This document shows positions 8,262 to 16,021 of a stretch of 42,489 bases of DNA, in pieces; positions within the stretch are counted from its first letter, which is position 1; every line of letters begins with the position of its first letter. The notes below the pieces were generated by a model that was given only the letters and a program-made list of their open reading frames with translations, was not told the origin of the DNA and did no database searches. The DNA is from Saprospiraceae bacterium UBA6168 (GTDB taxonomy: Bacteria; Bacteroidota; Bacteroidia; Chitinophagales; Saprospiraceae): NCBI GenBank assembly GCA_002435785.1, contig DIUC01000034.1, forward strand, positions 1-42,489, read 5' to 3'. A program made the position numbers and the translations under genes.

Positions 8262-10196
8262 ATGAAAACAGCCTTTTTATCGTATCTCACGGCGATAATC
8301 CTTTCCCTTGTCGCCCTACTGCCTGCCACCGCTGGCAAAGGAGTGCCTCCCCTCCATCGCAAACCCCTGCCTAACGGGCAGACAGGCGAACACGTAAACC
8401 CTAAACCCAAACGGGCCGTCGTCATCGGCGTTTCGATACAGCAGGACAGCCTATTGCCGTCCTTGCCTGCCAACCAGCAAAATGCGGAAGTTTATGCCGC
8501 ATTTTTGCGCTCAAGTGGCGGCGGCCTCCTGCCTGCCGACCACGTGCAACTACTCACGGGGGAAGACGCAACAATGGCCAGTTTTACAGCTGCCCTTGGC
8601 TGGCTGGAGGAGGAGAGCAAGCCCGGCGACCAAGTCACGCTCTATTTCGCTGGGAACGCTCGCTTGGTCAAATCCGATGTAGGCCCTGTGCCACATATCT
8701 TCCTGGCCGACTCCCCACAGGCACTGGGCAAAACAGGCAGTATGCCACTGGCACGGCTTTGCTTCCTTTTACAGGATTTCTCCCTGAAGAAAAGCCTTAA
8801 ATACAACCTCGTTTTCGACCTAAACATGGGGCCAACACTGGAAGAAGAGGACGAAATTTGGCGGCAATGGCTCCAAGCCCTCCAGAAATCCTTTCCCTTT
8901 GCCGCCGTGGAAGCATCTTTTTCCAAAATCCAAAACCCAAAAAAAAACATGACGGGATTTACGCCCCTCCTGCTCGATGGGCTGCTCGGAGCGGCAGACC
9001 TAAACGGCAATGAAATCATTTCCCCGAAAGAGGTTGAAAAGCACCTCCACTCCCAGCGGAAGAGAGCGCTTGGCGGCCAAGCCATGATAGTGGCCTTTTC
9101 GGACGAACAAACGCCAATGTCGAAGTTTGACGCCAACAAACGGTCGAAAGCCCCGGGCGAAAAAGGCCCCAGCCAGTTCCCCAACTTGGTCAGGCAAGAC
9201 CTCAGCCACCTGGAAGACTCCCTCCTCGCCGCAGCCGATGGCCGCACCCGCCAATGGTACCAAGATTTCATACTTACCATGAAACTGGGAAAACTGATGG
9301 AACCAGCGGGCCGTTGCACCTCCGACCTTTACGATAGCCTGCTAACCCAGCCCGCCATTCGCCCCCTGCACAGCCATTTGCGCCGACAACTCGCCGCTGC
9401 CTTGCAGGACGAAACACAACAAGTCCTCAACGACTACCTCCGCACCGACACCCGTGAATTGCAAAGGCGCTGGAAGCACGGTGGCAACTATGCCGCCTAC
9501 CCCGGCTACATGGCACGAACGGCAGACCTATTGGGGGAAAAACACTTCATGAACTCCATCATCCAGTGCAAACGATATTACTTTGAAGGGCTAACGGCGA
9601 GGCTGGATTTTGAAAAAACCAAGGACTCGACGCTCTTGCAAAGGGCATTGGAAAAACAGCAGCTTGCCCTACACTATGAACCCGAGGCCCCTTTCGTGTT
9701 AAACGAATTGGGCATTTTACATTTTTTGATGAAATCAAGTGGTGCAAAAGCTTATTACCTCCAAGCCATCAACCTCGCCCCACAATGGGGCATTCCTTAT
9801 TTAAACATAGCCGTGCTGCATAACAACCTTGAACAGTTCGACAGCGCACTTCTCTATGCCCAGTTGGCCGTGGACCTGACCCCCTGGAACCCCGTGGCCG
9901 TGGCCACGCTTGGGGGCGTTAACCTGCAGTTGAGGCAATTTGCCGCCGCCGAATATTGGCTTCGCAATGCCGCATCCATTGACCCAACAGAAGCAGGCAT
10001 CTACTACGACCTGAGCTGCCTCAAAGCCCTGCAAGGCCAAACCGCACCAGCCTTTCAATGGCTCGAAATGGCTTTCAAATTCGGGTACAAAGACATTGAT
10101 TACCTCAAGCAAGACGCAGACCTTGTTTCCCTCATAGACACCAAACAGCTAGAAGAATTACTAAGAAAATACTTCCCTGACCATGTCAAAGACTAA
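8262..10196 (+). CDS. Caspase-TPR paralogue with both catalytic residues lost (pseudoenzyme)
   Basis: This 644-residue member of the local caspase-TPR family starts at the ATG followed by a signal peptide (KTAFLSYLTAIILSLVALL); the longer upstream frame only overlaps the previous gene. The caspase fold is recognisable from RAVVIGV (51-57) through the strand VTLYFAG, but the SGHG motif reads AGNA (N132 in place of His) and the DAC motif reads FDLNMG (N188 in place of Cys). An EF-hand-like loop DLNGNEIISPKE is kept at 246-257, as is the shared linker domain (LAAALQDETQQ, about 377-387). Several TPR-like helices follow (about 460-600), and the C-terminus is KYFPDHVKD. The frame is intact, so it looks maintained, perhaps as a scaffold or regulator. 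Confidence 0.8.
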   Translation: MKTAFLSYLTAIILSLVALLPATAGKGVPPLHRKPLPNGQTGEHVNPKPKRAVVIGVSIQQDSLLPSLPANQQNAEVYAAFLRSSGGGLLPADHVQLLTGEDATMASFTAALGWLEEESKPGDQVTLYFAGNARLVKSDVGPVPHIFLADSPQALGKTGSMPLARLCFLLQDFSLKKSLKYNLVFDLNMGPTLEEEDEIWRQWLQALQKSFPFAAVEASFSKIQNPKKNMTGFTPLLLDGLLGAADLNGNEIISPKEVEKHLHSQRKRALGGQAMIVAFSDEQTPMSKFDANKRSKAPGEKGPSQFPNLVRQDLSHLEDSLLAAADGRTRQWYQDFILTMKLGKLMEPAGRCTSDLYDSLLTQPAIRPLHSHLRRQLAAALQDETQQVLNDYLRTDTRELQRRWKHGGNYAAYPGYMARTADLLGEKHFMNSIIQCKRYYFEGLTARLDFEKTKDSTLLQRALEKQQLALHYEPEAPFVLNELGILHFLMKSSGAKAYYLQAINLAPQWGIPYLNIAVLHNNLEQFDSALLYAQLAVDLTPWNPVAVATLGGVNLQLRQFAAAEYWLRNAASIDPTEAGIYYDLSCLKALQGQTAPAFQWLEMAFKFGYKDIDYLKQDADLVSLIDTKQLEELLRKYFPDHVKD

Positions 10197-10208
10197 AACA
10201 ACAAACCC

Positions 10209-10240
10209 AGCCACCGGGCGACTCCAGCCACCCGGTGGCT
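10209..10240 (+). terminator. GC-rich hairpin between caspase genes, terminator or attenuator
   Basis: AGCCACCGGG (10209-10218) pairs perfectly with CCCGGTGGCT (10231-10240), loop 12 bases, followed by TTCATGCTTTT. It lies between the stop at 10196 and the ATG at 10266. A near-copy occurs in the next intergenic gap (12996-13027). The interrupted T-run makes partial termination more likely than a full stop. Confidence 0.6.
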
Positions 10241-10265
10241 TTCATGCTTTTAAAATAAAACGAAA

Positions 10266-12983
10266 ATGAAATACCTGCTTGCCCTCATCGCCCTATTCTC
10301 GGGCATTTTTCATCCCGTAGGGACCTTGTCCGCCCAGTCCATCGACATCGGCGGCACCACCACCCGTGCCGTCGTCATCGGCATCTCCGACTACCAGGAC
10401 AAGGACATCCCCGACCTGCGCTTCGCAGACCGGGACGCCGAGGCCTTCGCCAACTACCTGCGCTCCCCTGCGGGCGGCTCGCTCGACGGCGATCACCTCA
10501 AGCTGCTGCTGAACCAAGACGCCACGATGGCGCAGTTCGCCGCCGCCCTCGATTGGCTCTGGGAAGTGAGCAAGGAAGGCGACCAGGCCATCATCTATTT
10601 CTCTGGACACGGCGACGTGGAGAAGAAAAGCCTGACCCAGCCAGGTTTCCTGCTTTGCTGGGATGCACCGTCGAGGGTATACTGGGGAGGTGGCGCCCTT
10701 GGCCTTAATATGTTGCAAGAGGTCGTTTCCACCCTGTCCATCCAGAACAAGGCGAAGGTGGTGGTCATTACCGATGCTTGCCGTTCTGGCACACTCGCCG
10801 GGCAGTCGGTCGGCGGGGCGCAGGCAACGGCCGCCAACCTCGCCAAGCAGTACGCCAACGAAATCAAGATTCTCTCCTGCCAGCCCAACGAGTACAGCAT
10901 CGAGGGAGAGCAGTGGGGCGGCGGCAGGGGCGCTTTCAGCTTCAACCTCGTGGACGCCCTCTACGGCATGGCCGACGGCAACGGCGACCTGTTCGTCACC
11001 TTGCAAGAGGTGGGGCGCTACCTCGAAGACCACGTGACCGCCGAAGTGGCCCCGGTGAGCCAGGTGCCGATGGTGCTGGGCAACCGCACGGAACGCCTCG
11101 CTTCGGTGGACGCCAAGCTACTGGCCGACCTGCGTGCCGGCAGGACTAGTCAGATGAAAATGCTCTCACCCGTGGAGTCGAGGGGAATGGTGGAAGACGT
11201 GCTGGCGGCGGTGGACACCACCACCCGGGAACTGTACCGATTGTTCAAAAAAGCCCTGAAGGACAAGGTGTTTTTGGAGCCAACTGGTGCTTGCGCCGAT
11301 GCCTACTATGCACGCCTGATAGCCGAGCCAAAAATGCAGCGACTGCACACCACCATGACCCGCAACTACGCCGCCGCCTTGCAGGACGATGCGCAGCAAG
11401 CCATGAACATCTGGCTGGCCGCCGACGTGCAACAGTTGCAGTGCATCGGCAAAACGCTGAGACTCGAACCCATCCCCCGGCAACTGCAACGGGCAGCCGA
11501 ACTGCTCGGTGAAGGGCACTACATGTACCGCTCGCTGCAGGCCCGGCGGCTGCTGTTCGATGGGATTTCGGAGATGAGGCATGCAAACCCCGACGAGGCC
11601 CTTGGCCGGAAGTGCCTTTCGCTTTTCAGGCAGTCGCTGGCACTGGAGCCACAGTCGCCGCTGCCTTGGCACCAGATGTGCCTTGTTTATGTGAGAAACC
11701 TGCGCCAGCCCGATTCGGCTTTTGTCTGCGCACGGGAGGCCCGCAGCCTTGCCCCAAACTGGGTGCTGCCGTTTGCTGACCTATCAAGCCGCCTCATTTA
11801 CCAGAACAAATTTGACTTGGCCAGCCAGGCACTGCTAGAAGCCGAGGCAATTGACTCGCTGCACCCATACGTGTCCAATGATCGGGCGGAGTGGTATTCG
11901 CACCAATCAGACCCTGCCAGTTGGGAGAAAGCAGTAGCCTTGTTTGAAGAGTACCAACAGCTGGGCGGGGCAATATTTCCATGCTGGTATAACAATTACG
12001 CCCTTACGTTACAGAGATTGGGCAGGTTCTCCGAGAGCGAAACAGCGTTCAAGAAAGGTTTGGCCCGTGATTCGACAAACGAAACTATATGGAACAACTT
12101 GGGGGTCTTGTACACTGATACCCGCCGATATGCTGAAGCGGAGGCGTCTGTCAGAAAGAGTATTGCGCTCGATTCGACTAATGCATTGTCATGGGTCTGG
12201 CTTGGAAAAATCTACCGAAACACCGCCCGCAAAGCCGAGGCGGAGATTTTTTTCAAAAAAGCTGTTCAACTTGAGTCGACCTCTGCGATAGCACACGGCT
12301 TTTTGGGAAGTATATACTTAGACACTGGTCGCCTAACTGAAGCGGAGGCCGCTTACAAAAAATCCATTTCGCTGGACTCGACCTATGTGACTGCTTGGAA
12401 CAACCTCGGGTTAATCTACGTCAGAGTCCATCGATACGTTGAAGCCGAGGCCACCCTAAAGAAAGCCATTGCTATTAATTCGTTTCATGTCCAAGCACAC
12501 AATCACCTCGGCACCATCTATTTCAAAACTAACCGTCAGGACGAAGCCCAGCAGTATTTCCTAAAAGCCATTGCCTTGGCTCCTAAGCAGCCCGTGCCGA
12601 TGCTCGGAATGGCCTATTCATTGGCGGCAGCGGGCAAAACCACAGAAGCCCTTTCCTATGTGGAAGGTGCCATCGGCAAGGGCGCTACCATGGAGCAACT
12701 GGAAAAGGACACCGACCTCGCCCCGCTGCGGGAGCAGAAGGAGCAGTGGGAGTCGCTGATGAAAAAGTGTTTTGCCGACAAGATATACTACAACCTCGCC
12801 TGCGAGCAAAGCCTGAAAGGCGATTTGGACAAGGCCTTCGAGTCCCTCGAACAATCGCTGACCAACGGCTGGAAGGACTACGACTGGATGCAGCAGGACA
12901 CCGACCTCGCCCCGCTGAGGGAGCAAAAAGAACGGTGGGCAGTGCTAATGAAAAAGCATTTTCCGGATAAAATAAAAGACTAA
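10266..12983 (+). CDS. Exported caspase-fold protease with TPR repeats
   Basis: The 905-residue protein begins with a signal peptide (MKYLLALIALFSGIFHPVGT, cleaved about 24). The caspase domain (about 32-255) has catalytic H115 (YFSGHGDVE) and C172 (TDACRSG), the family loop EGEQWGGGRGAFSF (about 213-226), and an EF-hand-like loop DGNGDLFVTLQE (237-248). The shared helical linker domain covers about 310-445 (YAAALQDDAQQ at 368-378, AAELLGEGHYMY after it). TPRs run from about 450 to 800, five of them regular 34-residue units from residue 606. The tail holds two copies of a DTDLAPLREQKE..LMKK..DKI block and ends FPDKIKD. It probably acts in the periplasm or at the cell surface; substrate unknown. 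The upstream gap, signal peptide and caspase part are very similar to the next gene, which indicates recent duplication. Confidence 0.88.
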   Translation: MKYLLALIALFSGIFHPVGTLSAQSIDIGGTTTRAVVIGISDYQDKDIPDLRFADRDAEAFANYLRSPAGGSLDGDHLKLLLNQDATMAQFAAALDWLWEVSKEGDQAIIYFSGHGDVEKKSLTQPGFLLCWDAPSRVYWGGGALGLNMLQEVVSTLSIQNKAKVVVITDACRSGTLAGQSVGGAQATAANLAKQYANEIKILSCQPNEYSIEGEQWGGGRGAFSFNLVDALYGMADGNGDLFVTLQEVGRYLEDHVTAEVAPVSQVPMVLGNRTERLASVDAKLLADLRAGRTSQMKMLSPVESRGMVEDVLAAVDTTTRELYRLFKKALKDKVFLEPTGACADAYYARLIAEPKMQRLHTTMTRNYAAALQDDAQQAMNIWLAADVQQLQCIGKTLRLEPIPRQLQRAAELLGEGHYMYRSLQARRLLFDGISEMRHANPDEALGRKCLSLFRQSLALEPQSPLPWHQMCLVYVRNLRQPDSAFVCAREARSLAPNWVLPFADLSSRLIYQNKFDLASQALLEAEAIDSLHPYVSNDRAEWYSHQSDPASWEKAVALFEEYQQLGGAIFPCWYNNYALTLQRLGRFSESETAFKKGLARDSTNETIWNNLGVLYTDTRRYAEAEASVRKSIALDSTNALSWVWLGKIYRNTARKAEAEIFFKKAVQLESTSAIAHGFLGSIYLDTGRLTEAEAAYKKSISLDSTYVTAWNNLGLIYVRVHRYVEAEATLKKAIAINSFHVQAHNHLGTIYFKTNRQDEAQQYFLKAIALAPKQPVPMLGMAYSLAAAGKTTEALSYVEGAIGKGATMEQLEKDTDLAPLREQKEQWESLMKKCFADKIYYNLACEQSLKGDLDKAFESLEQSLTNGWKDYDWMQQDTDLAPLREQKERWAVLMKKHFPDKIKD
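12081..12590 (+). repeat. Five 102-bp TPR-coding repeats
   Basis: Five consecutive 102-base units inside the 10266 gene encode 34-residue TPRs with the pattern W.NLG..Y...RY.EAEA..KKAI.LDST. The units are divergent but clearly aligned, and resemble those in the next gene. Confidence 0.8.
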
Positions 12984-12995
12984 AACAACAAACCG

Positions 12996-13027
12996 GGCCA
13001 CCGGGCGGTACATCCCACCCGGTGGCT
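12996..13027 (+). terminator. Second copy of the intergenic GC-rich hairpin
   Basis: GCCACCGGG (12997-13005) pairs with CCCGGTGGC (13018-13026), with a possible extra G-T pair outside, then TTGATGCTTTTT. The surrounding text (AACAACAAAC before, AAATAAAACGAAAATGAAATAC after) is nearly the same as in the gap before 10266, so gene and gap were duplicated together. Confidence 0.6.
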
Positions 13028-13053
13028 TTGATGCTTTTTAAAATAAAACGAAA

Positions 13054-15495
13054 ATGAAATACCTACTTATCCTAATCCCCCTGTTCTCGGGCATTTTTCA
13101 TCCCGTAGGGACCCTCTCCGCCCAGTCCATCGACAATGGCACCACCACCCGTGCCGTCGTCATCGGCATCTCCGACTACCAGGACCCCGTCATCCCCGAC
13201 CTGCGCTTCGCCGACCGGGACGCCGAGGCCTTTGCCAATTACCTGCGTTCCCCAGCGGGCGGCAGCTTGGACGGCGACCACCTGAAAATCTTGACCAACG
13301 AGCAGGCCACCGCCGGGCGCATCGCAGAAGCGCTCGACGGCCTCATCGAACAGGCGAAGGAGGACGACCAGGTTATCATTTACTTCTCCGGCCACGGCGA
13401 CGTGGATAGAAAGACCGTCTCCCAGCCTGGCTTCCTGCTCGCATGGGACGCACCCAGCCGGGTGTATATGGGCGGTGGTACCTATTCACTGGCATTCTTG
13501 CAGGAAATCGTCAGCACCCTCTCCACCCAAAACTTGTCAAAGGTCACCGTCATTACTGATGCCTGCCATGCCGGGAAATTAGCGGGCAGCCAAATCGGCG
13601 GGGCGCAGCTCACGAGCGCCAACCTTGCGAAGCAGTACGCCAATGAAGTGAAAATCCTTTCCTGCCAGCCCAACGAGTTCAGTTTGGAAGGCGAGCAGTG
13701 GGGCGGCGGCAGGGGCTGTTTCAGCTACCACCTCGTGGACGGGCTGTTCGGCTTGGCTGACCGCAATGGCGACGGCACGGTCTCGGTCGGCGAACTCGAC
13801 CGCTACCTCGAAGACCACGTGACCGCCGAGGCCGCACCGCAGAGCCAGGTGCCGATGCTGCTCGGCAACAAGACCGAGCGGCTGGCGACGGTGAACGCCA
13901 CCGTGTTGGCCGATTTGAAAAAAGTGAAAGGTAGCGGGATGTCCGTTTTCGCTGCCACCGAAAGCCGGGGCTTCGAGGACGAGGTGCTGGCGAGGGTGGA
14001 CACGACCGTGCGGGAGATGTACCGGGCCTTTAAGCTGGCGGTGCAGGAGAAGCGGTTTTTTACCCCAGCCGGAAACTCGGCGGAAGATTACTTCGCCCAA
14101 CTCTCCAAGGTGGAAGCGCTTGCACCACTGGGGGGCATCATGAAACGCAACTACGCCGCCGCCCTGCAGGACGATGCGCAGCAGACGCTGAACGAGTGGC
14201 TGAAAACCAGCCAAGACGCATCCCTCGAAGCGGCCGTTACCGAGCGCATGCCACAGAAGGTGTTCACGGAAAAGGTCAGGTCGTACCCCCGTTGCCTCGA
14301 CCGGGCGGCAGAACTGCTGGGCAATAAGCACTACATGTACGCTGCATTGAAGGCACGGAAGTATTTCTTCGAGGGCTACCTGCTGACGAATTCCAACCTG
14401 AACCCCGACACGGCACTGGGCGAGCGGGCTTTGGCCCTATTCCGCCAATCGCTCGAATGGCAACCGGATCAGCCGCAGGTATATTGGCAGATGAGCGTGG
14501 TATATGGTTACAATTTCCGACAACCAGATTCGCTGGAACATTATGCCAAGCGGGCCATGGAGGTCTATCCAAATTGGATAACGCCGTGCAAAGAGGCTGC
14601 TTTTTGGCTTTCCTTCAGGTACAAACAACAAGACCGGGCAAGGCCGTTTTTGGAGCATGCAATCCGGATTGATTCCAATTCAGCCGAGGTATTGTATCTA
14701 TGGGCAGTTTTTAATTTTGGTGAAAAAAACTACGACGAAGCGGAGCGGCAATTGAAAAAAGCCATTGCCCTTGATTCGACTGATGCCACGCTCTGGGGTA
14801 ACCTCGGGTATTTGTATAACCGAATTGGCCGCTTCGCCGAATCGGAGCCTGTCTTACAAAAAGCCATTGCACTCGATTCGACGAATTGCCAGGTCTGGAC
14901 CAACCTCGGGACTTGTTATTTCTCGACCAGTCGTCTTGCCGAAGCGGAGCTGGCTTTGAAAAAAGCCATTGCGCTCGATTCGACGTATCTCAGTTCCTGG
15001 AACAATCTCGGCGCTGTGTACAACCTCACCCGCCGCTTCGCTGAAGCGGAGCCGGTTTTGAAGAAATGCATAGCGTTAGATTCGACAAATGCCTCTCCAT
15101 GGAACAACCTCGGGTGGTTGTATCTCAACACCCGCCGCTTCGCCGAAGCAGAGCCGGTTTTTAAAAAAGCCATTGTGCTTAATTCGGCTTTTGCCAACCC
15201 CCGCAAGCACCTCGGCATGGTCTATTTCAAGACCAACCGCTCCGACGAGGCCCGTCAGAACTTTCTCAAAGCACTCGAACTCAACCCCAAATATGCGGCT
15301 GCGATGCTCGGCATGGCGTACCTCCTATTTTCGGAAGGAAAAACGACGGAAGCCATCGCCTACGTGGAGCAGGCCATCGGCAAGGGCGTCATCTTAGCAC
15401 AGTTGGAAAAGGACGAAGACCTCGCCCCGTTGCGGGCCATGCCGCAGTACAAGGTACTGATGAAAAAACACTTCCCAGACCAAATCAAAGACTAA
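13054..15495 (+). CDS. Exported caspase-fold protease with TPR repeats
   Basis: This 813-residue close paralogue of the preceding gene has a signal peptide (MKYLLILIPLFSGIFHPVGT). Its caspase domain has H114 (FSGHGDVD) and C171 (TDACHAGK), EGEQWGGGRGCFSYH near 212-226, and the most canonical EF-hand loop of the set, DRNGDGTVSVGE at 236-247. The linker domain carries YAAALQDDAQQ at about 367-377 and a further insertion before AAELLGNKHYMY. Seven TPR units follow from residue 544, the first six exactly 34 residues long, then a DEDLAPLR segment and the tail FPDQIKD. It lies 70 bp after the previous stop, with a hairpin between, so the two may be one operon with attenuation. A decayed further copy starts 12 bp after its stop. 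Confidence 0.88.
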   Translation: MKYLLILIPLFSGIFHPVGTLSAQSIDNGTTTRAVVIGISDYQDPVIPDLRFADRDAEAFANYLRSPAGGSLDGDHLKILTNEQATAGRIAEALDGLIEQAKEDDQVIIYFSGHGDVDRKTVSQPGFLLAWDAPSRVYMGGGTYSLAFLQEIVSTLSTQNLSKVTVITDACHAGKLAGSQIGGAQLTSANLAKQYANEVKILSCQPNEFSLEGEQWGGGRGCFSYHLVDGLFGLADRNGDGTVSVGELDRYLEDHVTAEAAPQSQVPMLLGNKTERLATVNATVLADLKKVKGSGMSVFAATESRGFEDEVLARVDTTVREMYRAFKLAVQEKRFFTPAGNSAEDYFAQLSKVEALAPLGGIMKRNYAAALQDDAQQTLNEWLKTSQDASLEAAVTERMPQKVFTEKVRSYPRCLDRAAELLGNKHYMYAALKARKYFFEGYLLTNSNLNPDTALGERALALFRQSLEWQPDQPQVYWQMSVVYGYNFRQPDSLEHYAKRAMEVYPNWITPCKEAAFWLSFRYKQQDRARPFLEHAIRIDSNSAEVLYLWAVFNFGEKNYDEAERQLKKAIALDSTDATLWGNLGYLYNRIGRFAESEPVLQKAIALDSTNCQVWTNLGTCYFSTSRLAEAELALKKAIALDSTYLSSWNNLGAVYNLTRRFAEAEPVLKKCIALDSTNASPWNNLGWLYLNTRRFAEAEPVFKKAIVLNSAFANPRKHLGMVYFKTNRSDEARQNFLKALELNPKYAAAMLGMAYLLFSEGKTTEAIAYVEQAIGKGVILAQLEKDEDLAPLRAMPQYKVLMKKHFPDQIKD
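14683..15294 (+). repeat. Six 102-bp TPR-coding repeats
   Basis: Six direct 102-base units inside the 13054 gene. Units 1-5 share long DNA matches around the segment coding RFAEAEPVLKKAIALDST, with mostly silent or conservative differences, suggesting recent amplification or gene conversion. Confidence 0.85.
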
Positions 15496-15507
15496 AAACT
15501 GGTGAAA

Positions 15508-15625
15508 ATGAAATACTAGCCTACTCTCACTGCCCTGCTAGCGGGCATTTGTCAAACCAAAAGGCCCTCCGGCTGAGTCAAGACCAATGCCGTCGCCATA
15601 GGAATCACTGAGGCGGGCAGTCCTT
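15508..15625 (+). pseudogene. Decayed start of another caspase-TPR paralogue
   Basis: Reading from ATG at 15508 gives MKY, stop, PTLTALLAGIC, ..., stop, VKTNAVAIGITEAGS, which aligns with the starts of the intact paralogues (MKYLLALIALFTGIC ... STTRAVVVGISDY in the 24803 gene). Two stop codons and loss of the sequence after about 40 codons make it a relic. It follows the 13054 stop by 12 bp, with the same GAAAATGAAATAC start context as its relatives. Confidence 0.75.
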
Positions 15626-15671
15626 TTTGTTTGGCTCCGCAATTTCAAAAAACCACCATTTGCTGGGTCGT

Positions 15672-15868
15672 ACTAACCAAATATGCATGCGCATTTGGTC
15701 AGTGCGCATCGACATTGACCAAATGTAGGTGCGCATTTGGTCAATGTAGGGCTACATTTGAGCAAATGCGTGTAAACATTGACCAAATGTAGGCTTATAT
15801 TTGGTCCGTGCGCACCTACACTGACCAAATATGAGTGCGCATTTGGTCAGTGCTTGCAAGCATTTGTT
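15672..15868. repeat. 21-bp phased array of alternating ACCAAAT / ATTTGGT boxes
   Basis: A CATT box (variants TATT, CACT) begins at 15692, 15713, 15734, 15755, 15777, 15798, 15819, 15840 and 15861, that is, every 21 bases with a single 22. Each box is followed alternately by TGGTC and GACCAAAT, so the 7-mer ACCAAAT and its complement alternate along the array, with one degenerate centre (TTTGAGCAAAT). All frames I read through it hit stops, so it does not appear to be coding. The unit equals two helical turns, which would place the boxes on one DNA face. Confidence 0.8.
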
Positions 15869-16021
15869 AAGCTTCGATAACCGCCCAGAAACCATATACC
15901 ATTTTATTGCTATTTGGCACGGATTTTGACCTCTAATAATTTCTACTTTCCATATTGGGGTGATGCGGCTTTTTAATCGCAGATGATAAAAATTAATTTA
16001 TCATTCTAAAACCAATATCTC

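Noticed and set aside
15672..15868. CRISPR array
   Set aside because: Period is 21 bp with 4-8 bp conserved boxes in alternating orientation; no 24-40 bp identical direct repeats, no unique spacers of CRISPR size, no cas genes.
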